Positions 1-8,907 of a DNA stretch of 64,000 bases are shown piece by piece. Made by a program: the position numbers and the translations under genes. The DNA is from Virgibacillus dokdonensis (GTDB lineage Bacteria; Bacillota; Bacilli; Bacillales; Amphibacillaceae). The stretch lies in NCBI RefSeq assembly GCF_900166595.1, contig NZ_LT745763.1:3034986-3098985 (forward strand). The letters run 5' to 3'. Within the stretch, counting starts at the first letter, position 1, and each line of letters starts with the position of its first letter. The notes under the pieces were generated by a model, which worked only from the letters and a program-made list of their open reading frames with translations, had not been told where the DNA came from and searched no databases.

Positions 1-859
1 ATCTCTTATTTTTCACTGCTAGAGCAATCGAACCTTTAACTGCTTGTTCATCATCAAGTTTCGGTGGAACAATTAATTCATCTACATCGTTCACTTCCAA
101 ATAGTCGTTTAACAACTTCATAAACTGCTCGCGAACCATTGCATAAAGCCTTTCCTGTTTCAATACTCCGCCACCAATAACCATTTTCTCTGGGGAGAGA
201 ATAACATAGATATTCATTAGCCCTTGCGCTAAATAATACGCTTCTATCTCCCATACCTCATCAAGATGTGTAAGTAAATTTGCTTTTCTACCATATCGTT
301 TTTCAATCGCCGTCCCAGAAGCAAGCCCTTCCAAGCATGACCTATGACTCGGACAACTACCTACAAAAGTGTCGTTTGGGTGTTGCTTTAGTAACATATG
401 TCCCATTTCTGGATGATTTTTTCCTTGAAACACTTTCCCTTCCCCAACAAATCCTGCTCCAATTCCAGTTCCTACCGTCATGTATAAACAGCTCTCCGCA
501 TGCTTACCAGCACCGTAGTAATACTCACCCAGACAAGCTGTATTCACATCCGTATCCAAATATACAGGAATATTGTATTCGCTTTGCAATTTTTCAAGAA
601 GCGGATAGTAACGCCATTTTGTTTTCGGGGTATTTAAAATGGAGCCATATGTTTTGCTGTTCTTATTCAAATCAACAGGCCCAAACGTACCTACACCCAA
701 CGCTTCCATCTCAAATGAAGAAAAGAACTGTTTTGCTGAAGCTAGTGTATCCTCTGGAGAAACAGTTGGAAAGCTCGTCTTTTGAAGAATGTTTCCATTT
801 TCATCGCCAACCGCACAAACGAATTTTGTACCACCTGCTTCAATTGCTCCAATTAACAT
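1..859 (-). CDS. scrK: ROK-family fructokinase (3' end outside window)
   Basis: Cytoplasmic sugar kinase that phosphorylates fructose, here probably the fructose released by the neighbouring sucrose-6-phosphate hydrolase. The visible 286 codons start MLIGAIEAGGTKFVCAVGDE, the ATP-binding phosphate-1 loop of ROK kinases. The zinc-binding segment CPSHRSCLEGLASGTAIEKR lies near residue 170, and the C-terminal stretch has SPEKMVIGGGVL, typical of YdhR/GmuE-type fructokinases. The ATG follows GGAGGTAGATGTTT. Only the last few residues are missing, since the family is about 290-300 residues. It is the third gene of a scrA-scrB-scrK operon. Family assignment is confident; the substrate is inferred from context. 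Confidence 0.9.
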   Translation of the reverse strand, partial: MLIGAIEAGGTKFVCAVGDENGNILQKTSFPTVSPEDTLASAKQFFSSFEMEALGVGTFGPVDLNKNSKTYGSILNTPKTKWRYYPLLEKLQSEYNIPVYLDTDVNTACLGEYYYGAGKHAESCLYMTVGTGIGAGFVGEGKVFQGKNHPEMGHMLLKQHPNDTFVGSCPSHRSCLEGLASGTAIEKRYGRKANLLTHLDEVWEIEAYYLAQGLMNIYVILSPEKMVIGGGVLKQERLYAMVREQFMKLLNDYLEVNDVDELIVPPKLDDEQAVKGSIALAVKNKR

Positions 860-925
860 AAACATCTACCTCCTATAAGCGGGGAAAAGCAACATTTTTT
901 TCTTAATTTTATCTCCATTTCATGT

Positions 926-2377
926 CTAAATATCCATAACTCGACGTACATCCCATTTTTTCACATCAAGCTTTATTTCACCGTCCGCTGTAAACAGAAC
1001 ATTCTCTTCGTTCTCATCGTCAAATACTCGAGAAGTAAACACTTCCTCTCCTTGATTTAGAAAAATTTCTATAGAGGACGTATCTTTTAAAATAAGTATG
1101 TCGCTTAGGGTATCTAATTTGCAGTGTCTGCTTTCCATAGTCTGATAACTTGTAAAGCTTTTTCGTTTAAAAGTGAAAACTTTTAATAACGAATCATATA
1201 TAATTTGAGACCCAGCTATTTGTATATTTAAACAGGATTGCTTCATATCTTCCACAGTTAAATATACAGCAAATGCCTTGTCAACGCATAATGATAACAA
1301 TTGTTGCGCATTTAATACAACTTCATTAAAACGAACTTCGTTTTCCAGTAACTGTTGAAACTCTTCCACAGGATATTGTAGCAATGTTCCATTTTTCCAA
1401 TCCAATTGACGCGGAACGGTCAAAGCATGGACCCACCCATTATTTGCTGTAGGAAGCTGGGAAGACCCTTCCTCGGCATTTCCCATCCACCCAATCAATA
1501 TCCTTCTCCCCTCCTGATCTTGCATCGTCTGAGGGGCATAAAAATCAAAACCTCGATCCAATTCCACAAAAGCATCATGCTCAAAAGACATCGTTTTTTT
1601 CTCTATCTCCCCAGCAAAGTACCCAGATTGATAAATATTTTGATATTGAAAGCCTTGTGCAGGTATTCCTTGTGGGCAAACGAGCAGAATATCTTTATTT
1701 CCTAATCGAAACAAATCAGGGCATTCCCACATATAACCGAAGTGGTCTAACCCTTGATGTCCGTTACCAGTTAACGTTCCTGCAAATGTCCAATTCCATA
1801 AATCAGCAGAACGACATAACACAACCTCTCCATTTTTCGCCTCTGTTTGTGCACCAAGCACCATCCACCAGGATTCATTCATATAGAATACTTTTGGATC
1901 ACGAAAATGAGCAGTGTAACCGTCTGGAACTTGAATAATTGGTCCCTTTTTTTCAAAATGGATTCCATCATTCGATATTGCCAAACACTGATAAGATTGC
2001 CGATTTCCTTCATTATCCCTCACATTCCCCGTATAAAAAACGTACAGTCGATTCTGGTATACAACAGCACTTCCAGAATAACATCCATTTTGGTCATACC
2101 ATTGATCAGGGAGTAAAGCAACAGGTACTTCTTGCCAATGAATAAGGTCTTTAGATATAGAATGCCCCCAACATTTCACACCATGCTCAACAGCAAAAGG
2201 ATTCCACTGATAAAAAATATGATATTTTCCTTTAAAAAAGACAAAACCGTTCGGATCATTTAATAGTCCTACTGAAGGCATTAAATGGTAATGCAAACGA
2301 TAGCGATCTCTTGCTATTAAAGGTTGGTTTTTCTCCATTTGTTTACATACCATATCTTTTGTTACGTTATTATTCAT
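926..2377 (-). CDS. scrB: Sucrose-6-phosphate hydrolase (GH32 invertase)
   Basis: Hydrolyses sucrose-6-phosphate, made by the PTS permease upstream, to glucose-6-phosphate and fructose in the cytoplasm. The 483-residue product has the GH32 five-blade signatures in order: LLNDPNG near residue 40 (nucleophile Asp), FRDPKV near 159 (transition-state Asp) and MWECPDLF near 218 (acid/base Glu). A beta-sandwich C-terminal domain follows. There is no signal peptide, so it is intracellular. The ATG is preceded by TAGGAGTTTAGAAT. It lies 108 bp after scrA and 66 bp before the fructokinase, all on one strand, which fits one sucrose operon. Confidence 0.95.
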   Translation of the reverse strand: MNNNVTKDMVCKQMEKNQPLIARDRYRLHYHLMPSVGLLNDPNGFVFFKGKYHIFYQWNPFAVEHGVKCWGHSISKDLIHWQEVPVALLPDQWYDQNGCYSGSAVVYQNRLYVFYTGNVRDNEGNRQSYQCLAISNDGIHFEKKGPIIQVPDGYTAHFRDPKVFYMNESWWMVLGAQTEAKNGEVVLCRSADLWNWTFAGTLTGNGHQGLDHFGYMWECPDLFRLGNKDILLVCPQGIPAQGFQYQNIYQSGYFAGEIEKKTMSFEHDAFVELDRGFDFYAPQTMQDQEGRRILIGWMGNAEEGSSQLPTANNGWVHALTVPRQLDWKNGTLLQYPVEEFQQLLENEVRFNEVVLNAQQLLSLCVDKAFAVYLTVEDMKQSCLNIQIAGSQIIYDSLLKVFTFKRKSFTSYQTMESRHCKLDTLSDILILKDTSSIEIFLNQGEEVFTSRVFDDENEENVLFTADGEIKLDVKKWDVRRVMDI

Positions 2378-2485
2378 ATTCTAAACTCCTAAACTTATAT
2401 ATGATACAAAGAAACTTCAATCTATAAGTGCTCCCTTTCAAAATTAGAGTAAAGCAGGAATCACTTATTTTAATTTTGATAGCCT

Positions 2486-3883
2486 TTATCCATTGTTTTT
2501 CAATTGCTTATCGGAAAATCCAAATAACCAAGTTAGCGCAAATGCTACTCCAACTGCAATGATATTCACAAGTAAATAGGATAGAATTTGCCCATCCAAA
2601 TACAATAATGTACCTGGAATTATGGTAATAGCCATTCCAGTCCCTTTTAATTCTAACAACATAGCGGAAAAACCTCCTACGCCACCACCAATTAACCCCA
2701 TAATAAATGGTTTTACATAGCGTAAATTCACCCCAAATATAGCTGGTTCCGTTATACCTAAGAAGGCAGATAATGAAGATGGAAAAGCTAAAGCTTTCAA
2801 TTTCTTTGATTTTGTTTTTAAACCAACTGCAAGTGCTGCACCACCTTGCGCAGCAATAGAAGCGGTAATAATGGCATTAAATGGATTACTTCCTACATCC
2901 TCTAACAGTTTTATTTCTAAAAGATTAAAAATATGGTGAACACCCGTAATGACAATAATTTGGTGCAAAAAACCGATAAGCAAACCAGCTAACCCAAATG
3001 GTAAATTTAAAACAGCAAGTGTACCATCTAAAATATAATTTTCTACCACATGGAAAATGGGTCCAATGATAAACAGAGCTGCACCTATCATTATAAGTAA
3101 CGTTAAAAACGGCGTTATAATTAAATCCAATGCTTCCGGCACACGCTTACGAATTGCACGCTCCAATTTAGCTCCAATAATTCCAGCAATAAACGCTGGA
3201 AGTACCGATCCTTGATAACCTACTACAGGTATAAAGCCAAAAAACAGTAATGGTTCAGCACCTTCTGCAACTCCCCAAGCATTTGGTAACGAGGGGCTAA
3301 CAAGCATTAGTCCAAGTACAATTCCTATAATCGGTGTACCGCCAAATACACGAAACGTGGACCAAGCAACGAGTGCTGGTAAAAAGATAAAAGCCGTGTC
3401 CGTTAATATTTGCGTAAACAAGATAAAATTATTAGGAATATCTGCTGGAACGAATCCGAATAAAGCTAAAATTTTCTCCTGCATAAGTAACCCACGTAGC
3501 CCCATAAATAAACCTGTTGCTACAAGTACTGGAATAATGGGTACAAACACGTCTCCTAATGTACGAATTGCACGTTGTAACTTATTTCCGCTCTTGCTAG
3601 CTTTCTTCGTTTGCTCCTGTTTATTAATCGTAGAAACATGAAGCTTCTCTACTTCTTCATAAATTTGATTTACTGTACCAGTTCCAAAAATAATTTGAAA
3701 CTGTCCAGAATGAAAAAATGCCCCTTTCACTTTTGCTATGGTTTCCACCTGTTCACGGTCAACTTTGTCCTCATCCATCACCAGTAAACGTAACCTAGTT
3801 GCACAATGTGCGATCGATGAAATATTCTCTTTCCCACCAACAGCTTCCAACAGTGCTTCAGCTATTTGTTTGTTATCTAACAT
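2486..3883 (-). CDS. scrA: PTS sucrose-specific EIIBC permease
   Basis: Takes up sucrose and phosphorylates it to sucrose-6-phosphate at the membrane. The EIIB domain (about residues 1-75) carries phospho-acceptor Cys27 in SIAHCATRLRLL. From about residue 85 the hydrophobic EIIC domain follows, with the family motif GITEPAIFGVN. No EIIA domain is fused, so a separate EIIA (glucose type) must donate phosphate. I chose the ATG at 3883 because it sits behind AGGAGGGATAAA; the longer reading upstream runs into the operator. 465 residues, normal for the sucrose/trehalose subfamily. First gene of the sucrose operon. Confidence 0.94.
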   Translation of the reverse strand: MLDNKQIAEALLEAVGGKENISSIAHCATRLRLLVMDEDKVDREQVETIAKVKGAFFHSGQFQIIFGTGTVNQIYEEVEKLHVSTINKQEQTKKASKSGNKLQRAIRTLGDVFVPIIPVLVATGLFMGLRGLLMQEKILALFGFVPADIPNNFILFTQILTDTAFIFLPALVAWSTFRVFGGTPIIGIVLGLMLVSPSLPNAWGVAEGAEPLLFFGFIPVVGYQGSVLPAFIAGIIGAKLERAIRKRVPEALDLIITPFLTLLIMIGAALFIIGPIFHVVENYILDGTLAVLNLPFGLAGLLIGFLHQIIVITGVHHIFNLLEIKLLEDVGSNPFNAIITASIAAQGGAALAVGLKTKSKKLKALAFPSSLSAFLGITEPAIFGVNLRYVKPFIMGLIGGGVGGFSAMLLELKGTGMAITIIPGTLLYLDGQILSYLLVNIIAVGVAFALTWLFGFSDKQLKNNG

Positions 3884-3900
3884 TTTATCCCTCCTAATTT

Positions 3901-3918
3901 TGTGGTATCGATCCCACA
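3901..3918. promoter_or_regulatory. LacI-type operator O1 at scrA
   Basis: TGTGGTATCGATCCCACA is an 18-bp near-palindrome centred on ATCGAT, 17 bp upstream of the scrA start codon. This is the form bound by LacI-family regulators. Its exact reverse complement recurs at 4136-4153. Binding by the adjacent ScrR is an inference. Confidence 0.75.
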
Positions 3919-3973
3919 AAGCAGATATAATATTGCAACGCTTCACCTTCGCATAAGTGAAATTTTCAATAGA

Positions 3974-4064
3974 ATAACTTGACCTTGGGGCAAATCTTAT
4001 GGCGGAAAAACGCCCTAGTTTTTCCGCTATACCCCTAAAGTTTCTATACTTTCCTATAGTGGAA
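3974..4064 (+). repeat. ~90-bp dispersed repeat (family R1), copy 1
   Basis: AACTTGACCTTGGGGCAAAT, then TTATGGCGG, an inverted-repeat core, and TTTCTATACTTTCCTATAG. Related copies occur at about 7500, 26280, 30600, 36380, 36655, 53103 and 61116. The element lies between the two operators of the scr promoter region. Confidence 0.6.
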
Positions 4065-4135
4065 CAAACGAATATTGACTATTCCCTCTCTATTCTTAAA
4101 GAGGGATTTAAAGATAAAACGGTGCATGATTCCAT

Positions 4136-4153
4136 TGTGGGATCGATACCACA
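4136..4153. promoter_or_regulatory. LacI-type operator O2
   Basis: TGTGGGATCGATACCACA is the exact reverse complement of the operator at 3901-3918, 235 bp away in the scrR-scrA gap. Two sites at this spacing suggest cooperative or looped repression of the sucrose operon. That is inferred, not shown. Confidence 0.7.
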
Positions 4154-4165
4154 CCGCATAAAAAT

Positions 4166-4185
4166 AGGTGAAATCGATTTCACCT
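4166..4185 (-). terminator. Palindromic terminator after scrR (or third ATCGAT operator)
   Basis: AGGTGAAATCGATTTCACCT is a perfect 20-bp palindrome directly after the scrR stop. On the minus strand it is followed by ATTTTTAT, so it can fold as a terminator hairpin with a TCGA loop. It shares the ATCGAT centre of the two operators, so a protein-binding role is also possible. Confidence 0.55.
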
Positions 4186-4188
4186 TTA

Positions 4189-5172
4189 TCATACACTATC
4201 TCTAGATAGAAGTCTATAGTCTAATACAAATTTCTTTTGATAATCTTCACCTTGAATAAAAGCTAGTAGCTGTTTAGCCGCTTCTTCTCCTGCTGTTTCG
4301 TTTTTGTAATCCACTGTCGTCAAAGGCGGATCGACATATTGAGATAGTTCAGAAGCACCAATGCCTGCAATGGCAATATCTTTAGGTATCTCCATACCAA
4401 TCCGTTTTACATAACTCATCGCCCCGATTGCAAGTCTGTCTGTAACAGCAAAAATCGCTGTTGGTCGCTGTTTGGAATCCTCTATAATTTTCTTCATCGC
4501 TTTACAACCAGAATCAATATCAAACACACCTTTTTGCACCCAAGCTTCTTCAATAGGCAAGTCGTGGGATTTCATTTCATCGTAAAAACCTTTTTTACGA
4601 AAACAGCCTACAGCCTGATCTGTTTCATCCACGCCAATAAATCCAATTTGTGTATGTCCTTTATCAACTAAAAAAGCTGTCACGTCTCTGGCAACATGAT
4701 AATCATCATACGTCACGCATATCACATTTTCTGCTTCCTGACCTACCATTACAAATGGAAGGTTCATGCTTTTTATTTTTTGCGTGAGCTCTGGTTCTGT
4801 GTTAGTCGCTATTAATACAATACCATCTACTTGTCTAACAAGGAGATCCAAATATTCAAGTTCCTTCTCCTTATCATGATCCGTATTCGCAAGTAAGATT
4901 TGGTATCCGTGCTTAGATAATTCCCTTCCCAGACCTGTTACAACTCTGCTTGGCGTTTCCGTTTGTATGGTTGGTAAAATAACTCCAATTACTTTTGTTT
5001 GCTTTGTTCGCAAAGATTTAGCATACCCACTCGGTACATAACCCGTTTCCTCAATTACTTTTTCTACTCTTTTTCTAGCCTCTTCACTCACATAGCCTGA
5101 ATTATTTAGCACACGAGAAACCGTTGACCTTGACACATTTGCCATTGTTGCAATATCCTTAATCGTTACCAA
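4189..5172 (-). CDS. scrR: LacI-family transcriptional repressor of the sucrose genes
   Basis: DNA-binding regulator. Residues 1-50 form the LacI helix-turn-helix (MVTIKDIATMANVSRSTVSR, then VLNNSGYVSEEAR). The hinge YAKSLRTKQTKVIGV leads to a periplasmic-binding-protein-like effector domain (residues 60-325) with DPPLTTVDY near the end. 327 residues, the usual length. It lies directly upstream of the sucrose PTS operon on the same strand, and LacI-type operators flank that promoter. Control of scrA-scrB-scrK is inferred from this position. The effector is unknown, probably a sucrose-derived sugar phosphate or fructose. Confidence 0.88.
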   Translation of the reverse strand: MVTIKDIATMANVSRSTVSRVLNNSGYVSEEARKRVEKVIEETGYVPSGYAKSLRTKQTKVIGVILPTIQTETPSRVVTGLGRELSKHGYQILLANTDHDKEKELEYLDLLVRQVDGIVLIATNTEPELTQKIKSMNLPFVMVGQEAENVICVTYDDYHVARDVTAFLVDKGHTQIGFIGVDETDQAVGCFRKKGFYDEMKSHDLPIEEAWVQKGVFDIDSGCKAMKKIIEDSKQRPTAIFAVTDRLAIGAMSYVKRIGMEIPKDIAIAGIGASELSQYVDPPLTTVDYKNETAGEEAAKQLLAFIQGEDYQKKFVLDYRLLSRDSV

Positions 5173-5234
5173 ATAGCTATCCTCCCTACAGCAGTTCTGT
5201 TTACATTGTTTTTAATCTTTATGGCTTTAGAAAA

Positions 5235-5259
5235 ACACTACTTTTCTTTCCTGTAGTGT
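5235..5259 (-). terminator. Rho-independent terminator after the 228-residue ORF
   Basis: On the minus strand ACACTAC pairs with GTAGTGT across an 11-nt loop, followed by TTTTTC. It starts 22 bp past the stop at 5281. Confidence 0.7.
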
Positions 5260-5280
5260 AAAAAAATATCCGCACCTTCT

Positions 5281-5967
5281 TTAACGATAGACGTTACCAC
5301 TTTCAATAAAATACCATTTCCCCTGACTTCTTCCGACTACTCCACTTAGTTGCCAGCCTTCCTCACATAAATCTGTTATTTTCTTTGGTACGGACAATGG
5401 TCCAATTACCTTATTCCCACCAAACATTGGTTGTAGCCACAGCTTCCCGCTTTCAATGTGGTCAATATAAAAGTACCCTTCCTCTTCTTCTTCATACATT
5501 ACTTGTGGTGATTTTTTTGTTTCCTCGTAAATAAGATCGGATACTTTTTCAACGGTAGGCAAATTACTCGCCTCTGAGAAATATTCTTTCAGTTCTGCAT
5601 AAACAGCTTGATGAATATATTGATTATCATATAACCATTTGACTAACTTTTTCATAACACGAAATGCTTTTTTCATAAAATCTTCACTACTCATCACTTT
5701 ACGGATAATAAAGTAATCTAAAAACTCGCCAAAAACTTTACTTGACAATTGTTCTGCTCCAAATATACGCGTAAAGCTTTCCATATCCTCTTCTATCTCT
5801 TTCTCCCAACACTCCAAATTCGCATCATCTAAATAGTTATGCGCGTAATCATTTAAGTAGATTCTAAATAACGACACCACACTTTCATAATCACGAAATG
5901 TTTTCGGTTTTAACCGTTGTTTCTGTTCATTTAAGAATTCTTCCAAAATAGCATTAATAGAAATCAT
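5281..5967 (-). CDS. Hypothetical protein with integrase-type SAM-like N-terminus
   Basis: 228 residues, not recognised as a named family. The N-terminal half (ILEEFLNEQKQRLKPKTFRD, then YESVVSLFRIYLNDYAHNYL) looks like the helical core-binding domain of tyrosine recombinases. No catalytic domain with R-K-H-R-H-Y follows. The C-terminal third (from about residue 160: GYFYIDHIESGKLWLQPMFG) looks like a small beta-domain. There is no signal peptide or membrane segment. It has its own terminator and a start behind TTAGGAGGCTAAAA. A stand-alone DNA-binding role is possible but unproven. Confidence 0.7.
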   Translation of the reverse strand: MISINAILEEFLNEQKQRLKPKTFRDYESVVSLFRIYLNDYAHNYLDDANLECWEKEIEEDMESFTRIFGAEQLSSKVFGEFLDYFIIRKVMSSEDFMKKAFRVMKKLVKWLYDNQYIHQAVYAELKEYFSEASNLPTVEKVSDLIYEETKKSPQVMYEEEEEGYFYIDHIESGKLWLQPMFGGNKVIGPLSVPKKITDLCEEGWQLSGVVGRSQGKWYFIESGNVYR

Positions 5968-6320
5968 TTTTAGCCTCCTAATTTTAATGACATACCTTTG
6001 TCAGCCTTATGTTCTCCCCCTCGTCAAGTGGTTGTAAAACACCTATACAAAAGATTTTACAGGAAAATAGCTTGCTGGTAAAACATACAACAAAAAACCT
6101 CTTTAACAAAAGGTTGTCCATCTATAAAGAAGAGAAAACAAACGTTGAAACTACATTTTGGATGGATGCTGGATTACTGCAAAGGTTAACAGTAGAATCT
6201 GCCATTTTAGGAATATATATTATGAGGGCGTTAATTAATAAGTAGAAGACAATTAACATAGCAGTCATTGTGTCAAAAATTTTAAATTCTAGCAACCGGA
6301 AAAATATTCCCCCCTGTATG
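5968..6320. other. Intergenic, no convincing gene
   Basis: 353 bp between two minus-strand genes. An open frame on the plus strand has no ribosome binding site and no recognisable composition. I see nothing functional apart from the upstream region of the 228-residue gene. Confidence 0.5.
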
Positions 6321-6761
6321 CTACTTTAAATCAGCCTCTAGTTCTATTGTTACATTTCCTTGTATAGCTCTTGAGATCATACAGCTTTTCTCCGCTTTTT
6401 CAACAAGCTTTTGCAGCTGAATTCTTTGTTCTTCGGTCGCTTCTACCTTTAGGGTAACCTTTGGTCGGTGAACAATTTTTTGATATGTAAATACACCTCG
6501 TGTAACATCAACAATTCCTTCTGAGTCTAAGCTCATTTCTTCTAAAGGAAGCGCAGCACGTTCAATCATGGCCGCAAGTGTAATAAGGTAACAAGTTGCC
6601 GCTGCCCCTAACAGCATCTCATCTGGATTCGTCCCAATACCCGGCCCATCCATTTCCGGGGGGATAGATACGTTAGTCCGTAAATTTCCTGATGCAATAT
6701 AACCGCTAGAATTTCTTCCACCAGGCCACGTTGCAGTTAAATGAAAACGATGTTCTGCCAT
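6321..6761 (-). CDS. OsmC/Ohr-family peroxiredoxin-like protein
   Basis: Predicted thiol-dependent peroxidase of the OsmC superfamily, cytoplasmic. The two reactive cysteines are visible: Cys57 in LGAAATCYLITLAA and Cys127 in AEKSCMISRAI. They are spaced as in OsmC/YhfA proteins, and the N-terminal strand region MAEHRFHLTATWPGGR is typical. 146 residues, normal for the family. I chose the ATG at 6761 because the further upstream ATG lies inside the ribosome binding site GGAGGTGATAAAA. Monocistronic. The natural substrate (lipid or organic hydroperoxide) cannot be told from sequence. Confidence 0.87.
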   Translation of the reverse strand: MAEHRFHLTATWPGGRNSSGYIASGNLRTNVSIPPEMDGPGIGTNPDEMLLGAAATCYLITLAAMIERAALPLEEMSLDSEGIVDVTRGVFTYQKIVHRPKVTLKVEATEEQRIQLQKLVEKAEKSCMISRAIQGNVTIELEADLK

Positions 6762-6824
6762 TTTTATCACCTCCATTAAAGAATAACAGAATACCCAAAT
6801 ACCTAAACTGGCTACCTCAGAATC

Positions 6825-6862
6825 TTTAAAGCTGAATCCATCGTTTCACTTATACTATAAAG
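6825..6862 (+). repeat. Partial R1-type repeat in the 6762-7159 gap
   Basis: AATCTTTAAAGCTGAATCCA followed by CTTATACTATAAAGCC matches the middle of the R1 family. Apart from the upstream region of the TM2 gene, I see nothing else in this 398-bp gap. Confidence 0.4.
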
Positions 6863-7159
6863 CCTAATATTTGCGTTGTCTATAGACAAAAATCAGAACA
6901 AAAGGATCGAATTGGTATCATTCGATTTTACAAATCATGCTTTGTTATTCTCGCTCATAAAAATGGAAGTGGTTATATTTTTACTGTTTAAATATTCTTT
7001 GATCTATATATAAGCTAGAGACATTTTTAAAGCACTTTTTCCTTCCTATACCTATAGTCCATTGCCTCTAAAAAAATGGAAAAACCCTAAAAATAATAGC
7101 TCATTTCATGATATAATGAATGGGCATTTATAAATGAAGTAATAAAAGGGGAGAGGAAT

Positions 7160-7477
7160 TTGGCATTAACAGATCACGAAAAACTACTCGTAAGCTCAGA
7201 ATTGAACCGAAAAGGTAAAAACATGCTTTTAGCGTATGTATTACTTATCTTCTTAGGTACCTTAGGTATACATCGATTCTACCTTGACAAAAAAGGGACT
7301 GCTATTACGCAACTTATACTCAGTGTTGTAGGTGGGCTTACAGCAATCATTCTTATTGGGTTTATCCCTCTTATTATCGTGGGCATATGGCTTTTCATCG
7401 ATCTATTCTTAGTTCCAGGTATGGTCGAAAAAGAAAATGAACGTATTGAGCAAGAAATCATTCGAAATTTACGTTAA
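7160..7477 (+). CDS. TM2-domain membrane protein
   Basis: 105-residue small membrane protein. The TM2 signature is clear: the first helix (LAYVLLIFLGTLGIHRFYLD) ends in the GxHRFYL motif, then a second hydrophobic hairpin ILSVVGGLTAIILIGFIPLI and a third hydrophobic stretch. A basic/acidic C-terminal tail is probably cytoplasmic. Starts at TTG behind GGGGAGAGGAAT; no ATG fits the ribosome binding site. Monocistronic. TM2 proteins have no firmly known enzymatic role, so I assign none. Confidence 0.85.
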   Translation: MALTDHEKLLVSSELNRKGKNMLLAYVLLIFLGTLGIHRFYLDKKGTAITQLILSVVGGLTAIILIGFIPLIIVGIWLFIDLFLVPGMVEKENERIEQEIIRNLR

Positions 7478-7499
7478 ATGATGTCATTCATTTACATTT

Positions 7500-7590
7500 C
7501 ATAAAACTTGGCTATCGCCAAAATCTTTATGACAATAAAGCGTCAAAACTCTAAAAAATTCATGCTTTCCTATAGTTAAATAAAGGTGAA
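7500..7590 (+). repeat. R1 repeat, copy 2, in the 7478-7881 gap
   Basis: AAAACTTGGCTATCGCCAAA, then ATGCTTTCCTATAGTTAAA. It follows the TM2 gene. The rest of the 400-bp gap holds only the terminator near 7800. Confidence 0.55.
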
Positions 7591-7801
7591 CGGCAATCCA
7601 AGCCGTCTCCTTTATTTTTCTTTTACCCGACTCTCTTTGAAACTTTGAAAAAACATCTTTATCTCCAAATCTTTTCAGCTTGAATAGAAACTCGCCTGTA
7701 CGTGCAATGCCTATTCTAATAGATGAGTTTTTGCAAGTACAATCCATGATGACCTACAATACGGTAAACACTACAACCTTAAAAATTACTATAGAGTAAA
7801 C

Positions 7802-7838
7802 AAAGCCACCCGCATTAAAACTACGGATGGCTTTATTC
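7802..7838. terminator. Bidirectional terminator downstream of the formate-dehydrogenase-like gene
   Basis: AAAGCCACCCG and, after an 11-nt loop region, CGGATGGCTTT form a hairpin with T-rich sequence on the plus side and TTTGTTTAC on the minus side. Confidence 0.65.
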
Positions 7839-7881
7839 CTTTATTTATCACCATTTATTAACGCTGTTCTTTCTTAGAAAC

Positions 7882-8907
7882 TTAGTTTTGGGTTTGATAG
7901 CTTTTATTTGCTACCTTATGATCGGCAACAATTAGATAGGTTTCTTCAATTGGATTATTTTCCATAAAGCTTGTTAATATTTCAAAAACACCTTTTTGTA
8001 TTCTCCCCTGAGCCTCTACAGTCATACCTGAATAATGAACAGTAAGACCTGTTTGTTCAAGAGAACGCCAAGGATGGTTCTTTGGTGCCGGTTGTGGATA
8101 CCAAACGTCACCACCATAACGAACCTTACCACGATTAACTGCCTCTGCAATAGCATTTCGTTCTACAATTCCACCTCTAGCGCAATTCACAAGTACAGCA
8201 CTATCTTTCAAGTTACAAATGACGTCTTTATCAAATTTATTTTTCGTATCCTTTGTTAACGGTGATTGAATAATAATTACATCAGATGTTTTTACTAAAA
8301 TATCAAAATCAACATATTTAATTCCTAGCTTCTCTTCTATATCTTCTTTACGATAAGGATCATTATATTGTAAATGTACCTCAAATGGCTTTAATCTCTC
8401 TGCCGTTAATTGGCCAATACGACCAAATCCAAAAATACCAATTGTTTTACCAAACATGTCATGTGCTTTAGCACCTACTTTAGGTAAATCCCACTCTCCT
8501 TCTTCAGCTTGTCTATGTCCTTCTTCATAATTTCTTAGTAGCAACAGTGCTTCCATAACGTTTTGCTCCGCTACACTTACATTATTACTCCCAGGTATTT
8601 CGGCTACTGTAATCCCTTTGTCTATAGCAGCATCAAGATCGACATGGTCTGATCCAATTCCAGCAGTAATAGCTAGCTTTAAGTTTTTCGCTTTATTTGC
8701 CCTTTCTTTCGTAATATAAGCTGGAAGAAATGGTGATGAAATGACTACATCCACATCTTCAATGTAATCGTCCACTTCTTTATCACTGGTAACAATCGTT
8801 AATTTATGCTCTGTATTCTTTAGGAATTCATCTAGCCCCAATGTCTTTTCTTTGGATAATAATTGTGTAGCAGTTGTAGCTTCTGGAAAAAGTGCTAGGA
8901 TCTTCAT
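7882..8907 (-). CDS. NAD-dependent formate dehydrogenase-like D-2-hydroxyacid dehydrogenase
   Basis: Metal-free NAD-dependent dehydrogenase of the D-isomer 2-hydroxyacid family; likely oxidises formate to CO2. Motifs specific to formate dehydrogenases are present: SSPFLPAYITKER, TAGIGSDHVDLDAA, PGSNNVSVAEQN, the Rossmann loop GIFGFGRIGQL, NCARGGIV (catalytic Arg), and GGDVWYPQPAPKNHPWR. The catalytic His is in LTVHYSGMTVEAQ. 341 residues, slightly shorter than the 350-400 typical of bacterial enzymes. ATG with GGGGGAGTTACAC upstream. Stand-alone gene. Not a molybdenum formate dehydrogenase; activity with other 2-hydroxyacids cannot be excluded. Confidence 0.85.
   Translation of the reverse strand: MKILALFPEATTATQLLSKEKTLGLDEFLKNTEHKLTIVTSDKEVDDYIEDVDVVISSPFLPAYITKERANKAKNLKLAITAGIGSDHVDLDAAIDKGITVAEIPGSNNVSVAEQNVMEALLLLRNYEEGHRQAEEGEWDLPKVGAKAHDMFGKTIGIFGFGRIGQLTAERLKPFEVHLQYNDPYRKEDIEEKLGIKYVDFDILVKTSDVIIIQSPLTKDTKNKFDKDVICNLKDSAVLVNCARGGIVERNAIAEAVNRGKVRYGGDVWYPQPAPKNHPWRSLEQTGLTVHYSGMTVEAQGRIQKGVFEILTSFMENNPIEETYLIVADHKVANKSYQTQN

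Noticed and set aside
280..861. Long plus-strand open frame of 193 codons
   Set aside because: Opposite strand of the fructokinase gene, whose minus-strand protein has clear ROK motifs.
6009..6245. 78-codon plus-strand frame
   Set aside because: No ribosome binding site; composition looks like chance AT-rich sequence.
7499..7747. 82-codon minus-strand frame
   Set aside because: Overlaps an R1 repeat, no ribosome binding site and no recognisable protein character.
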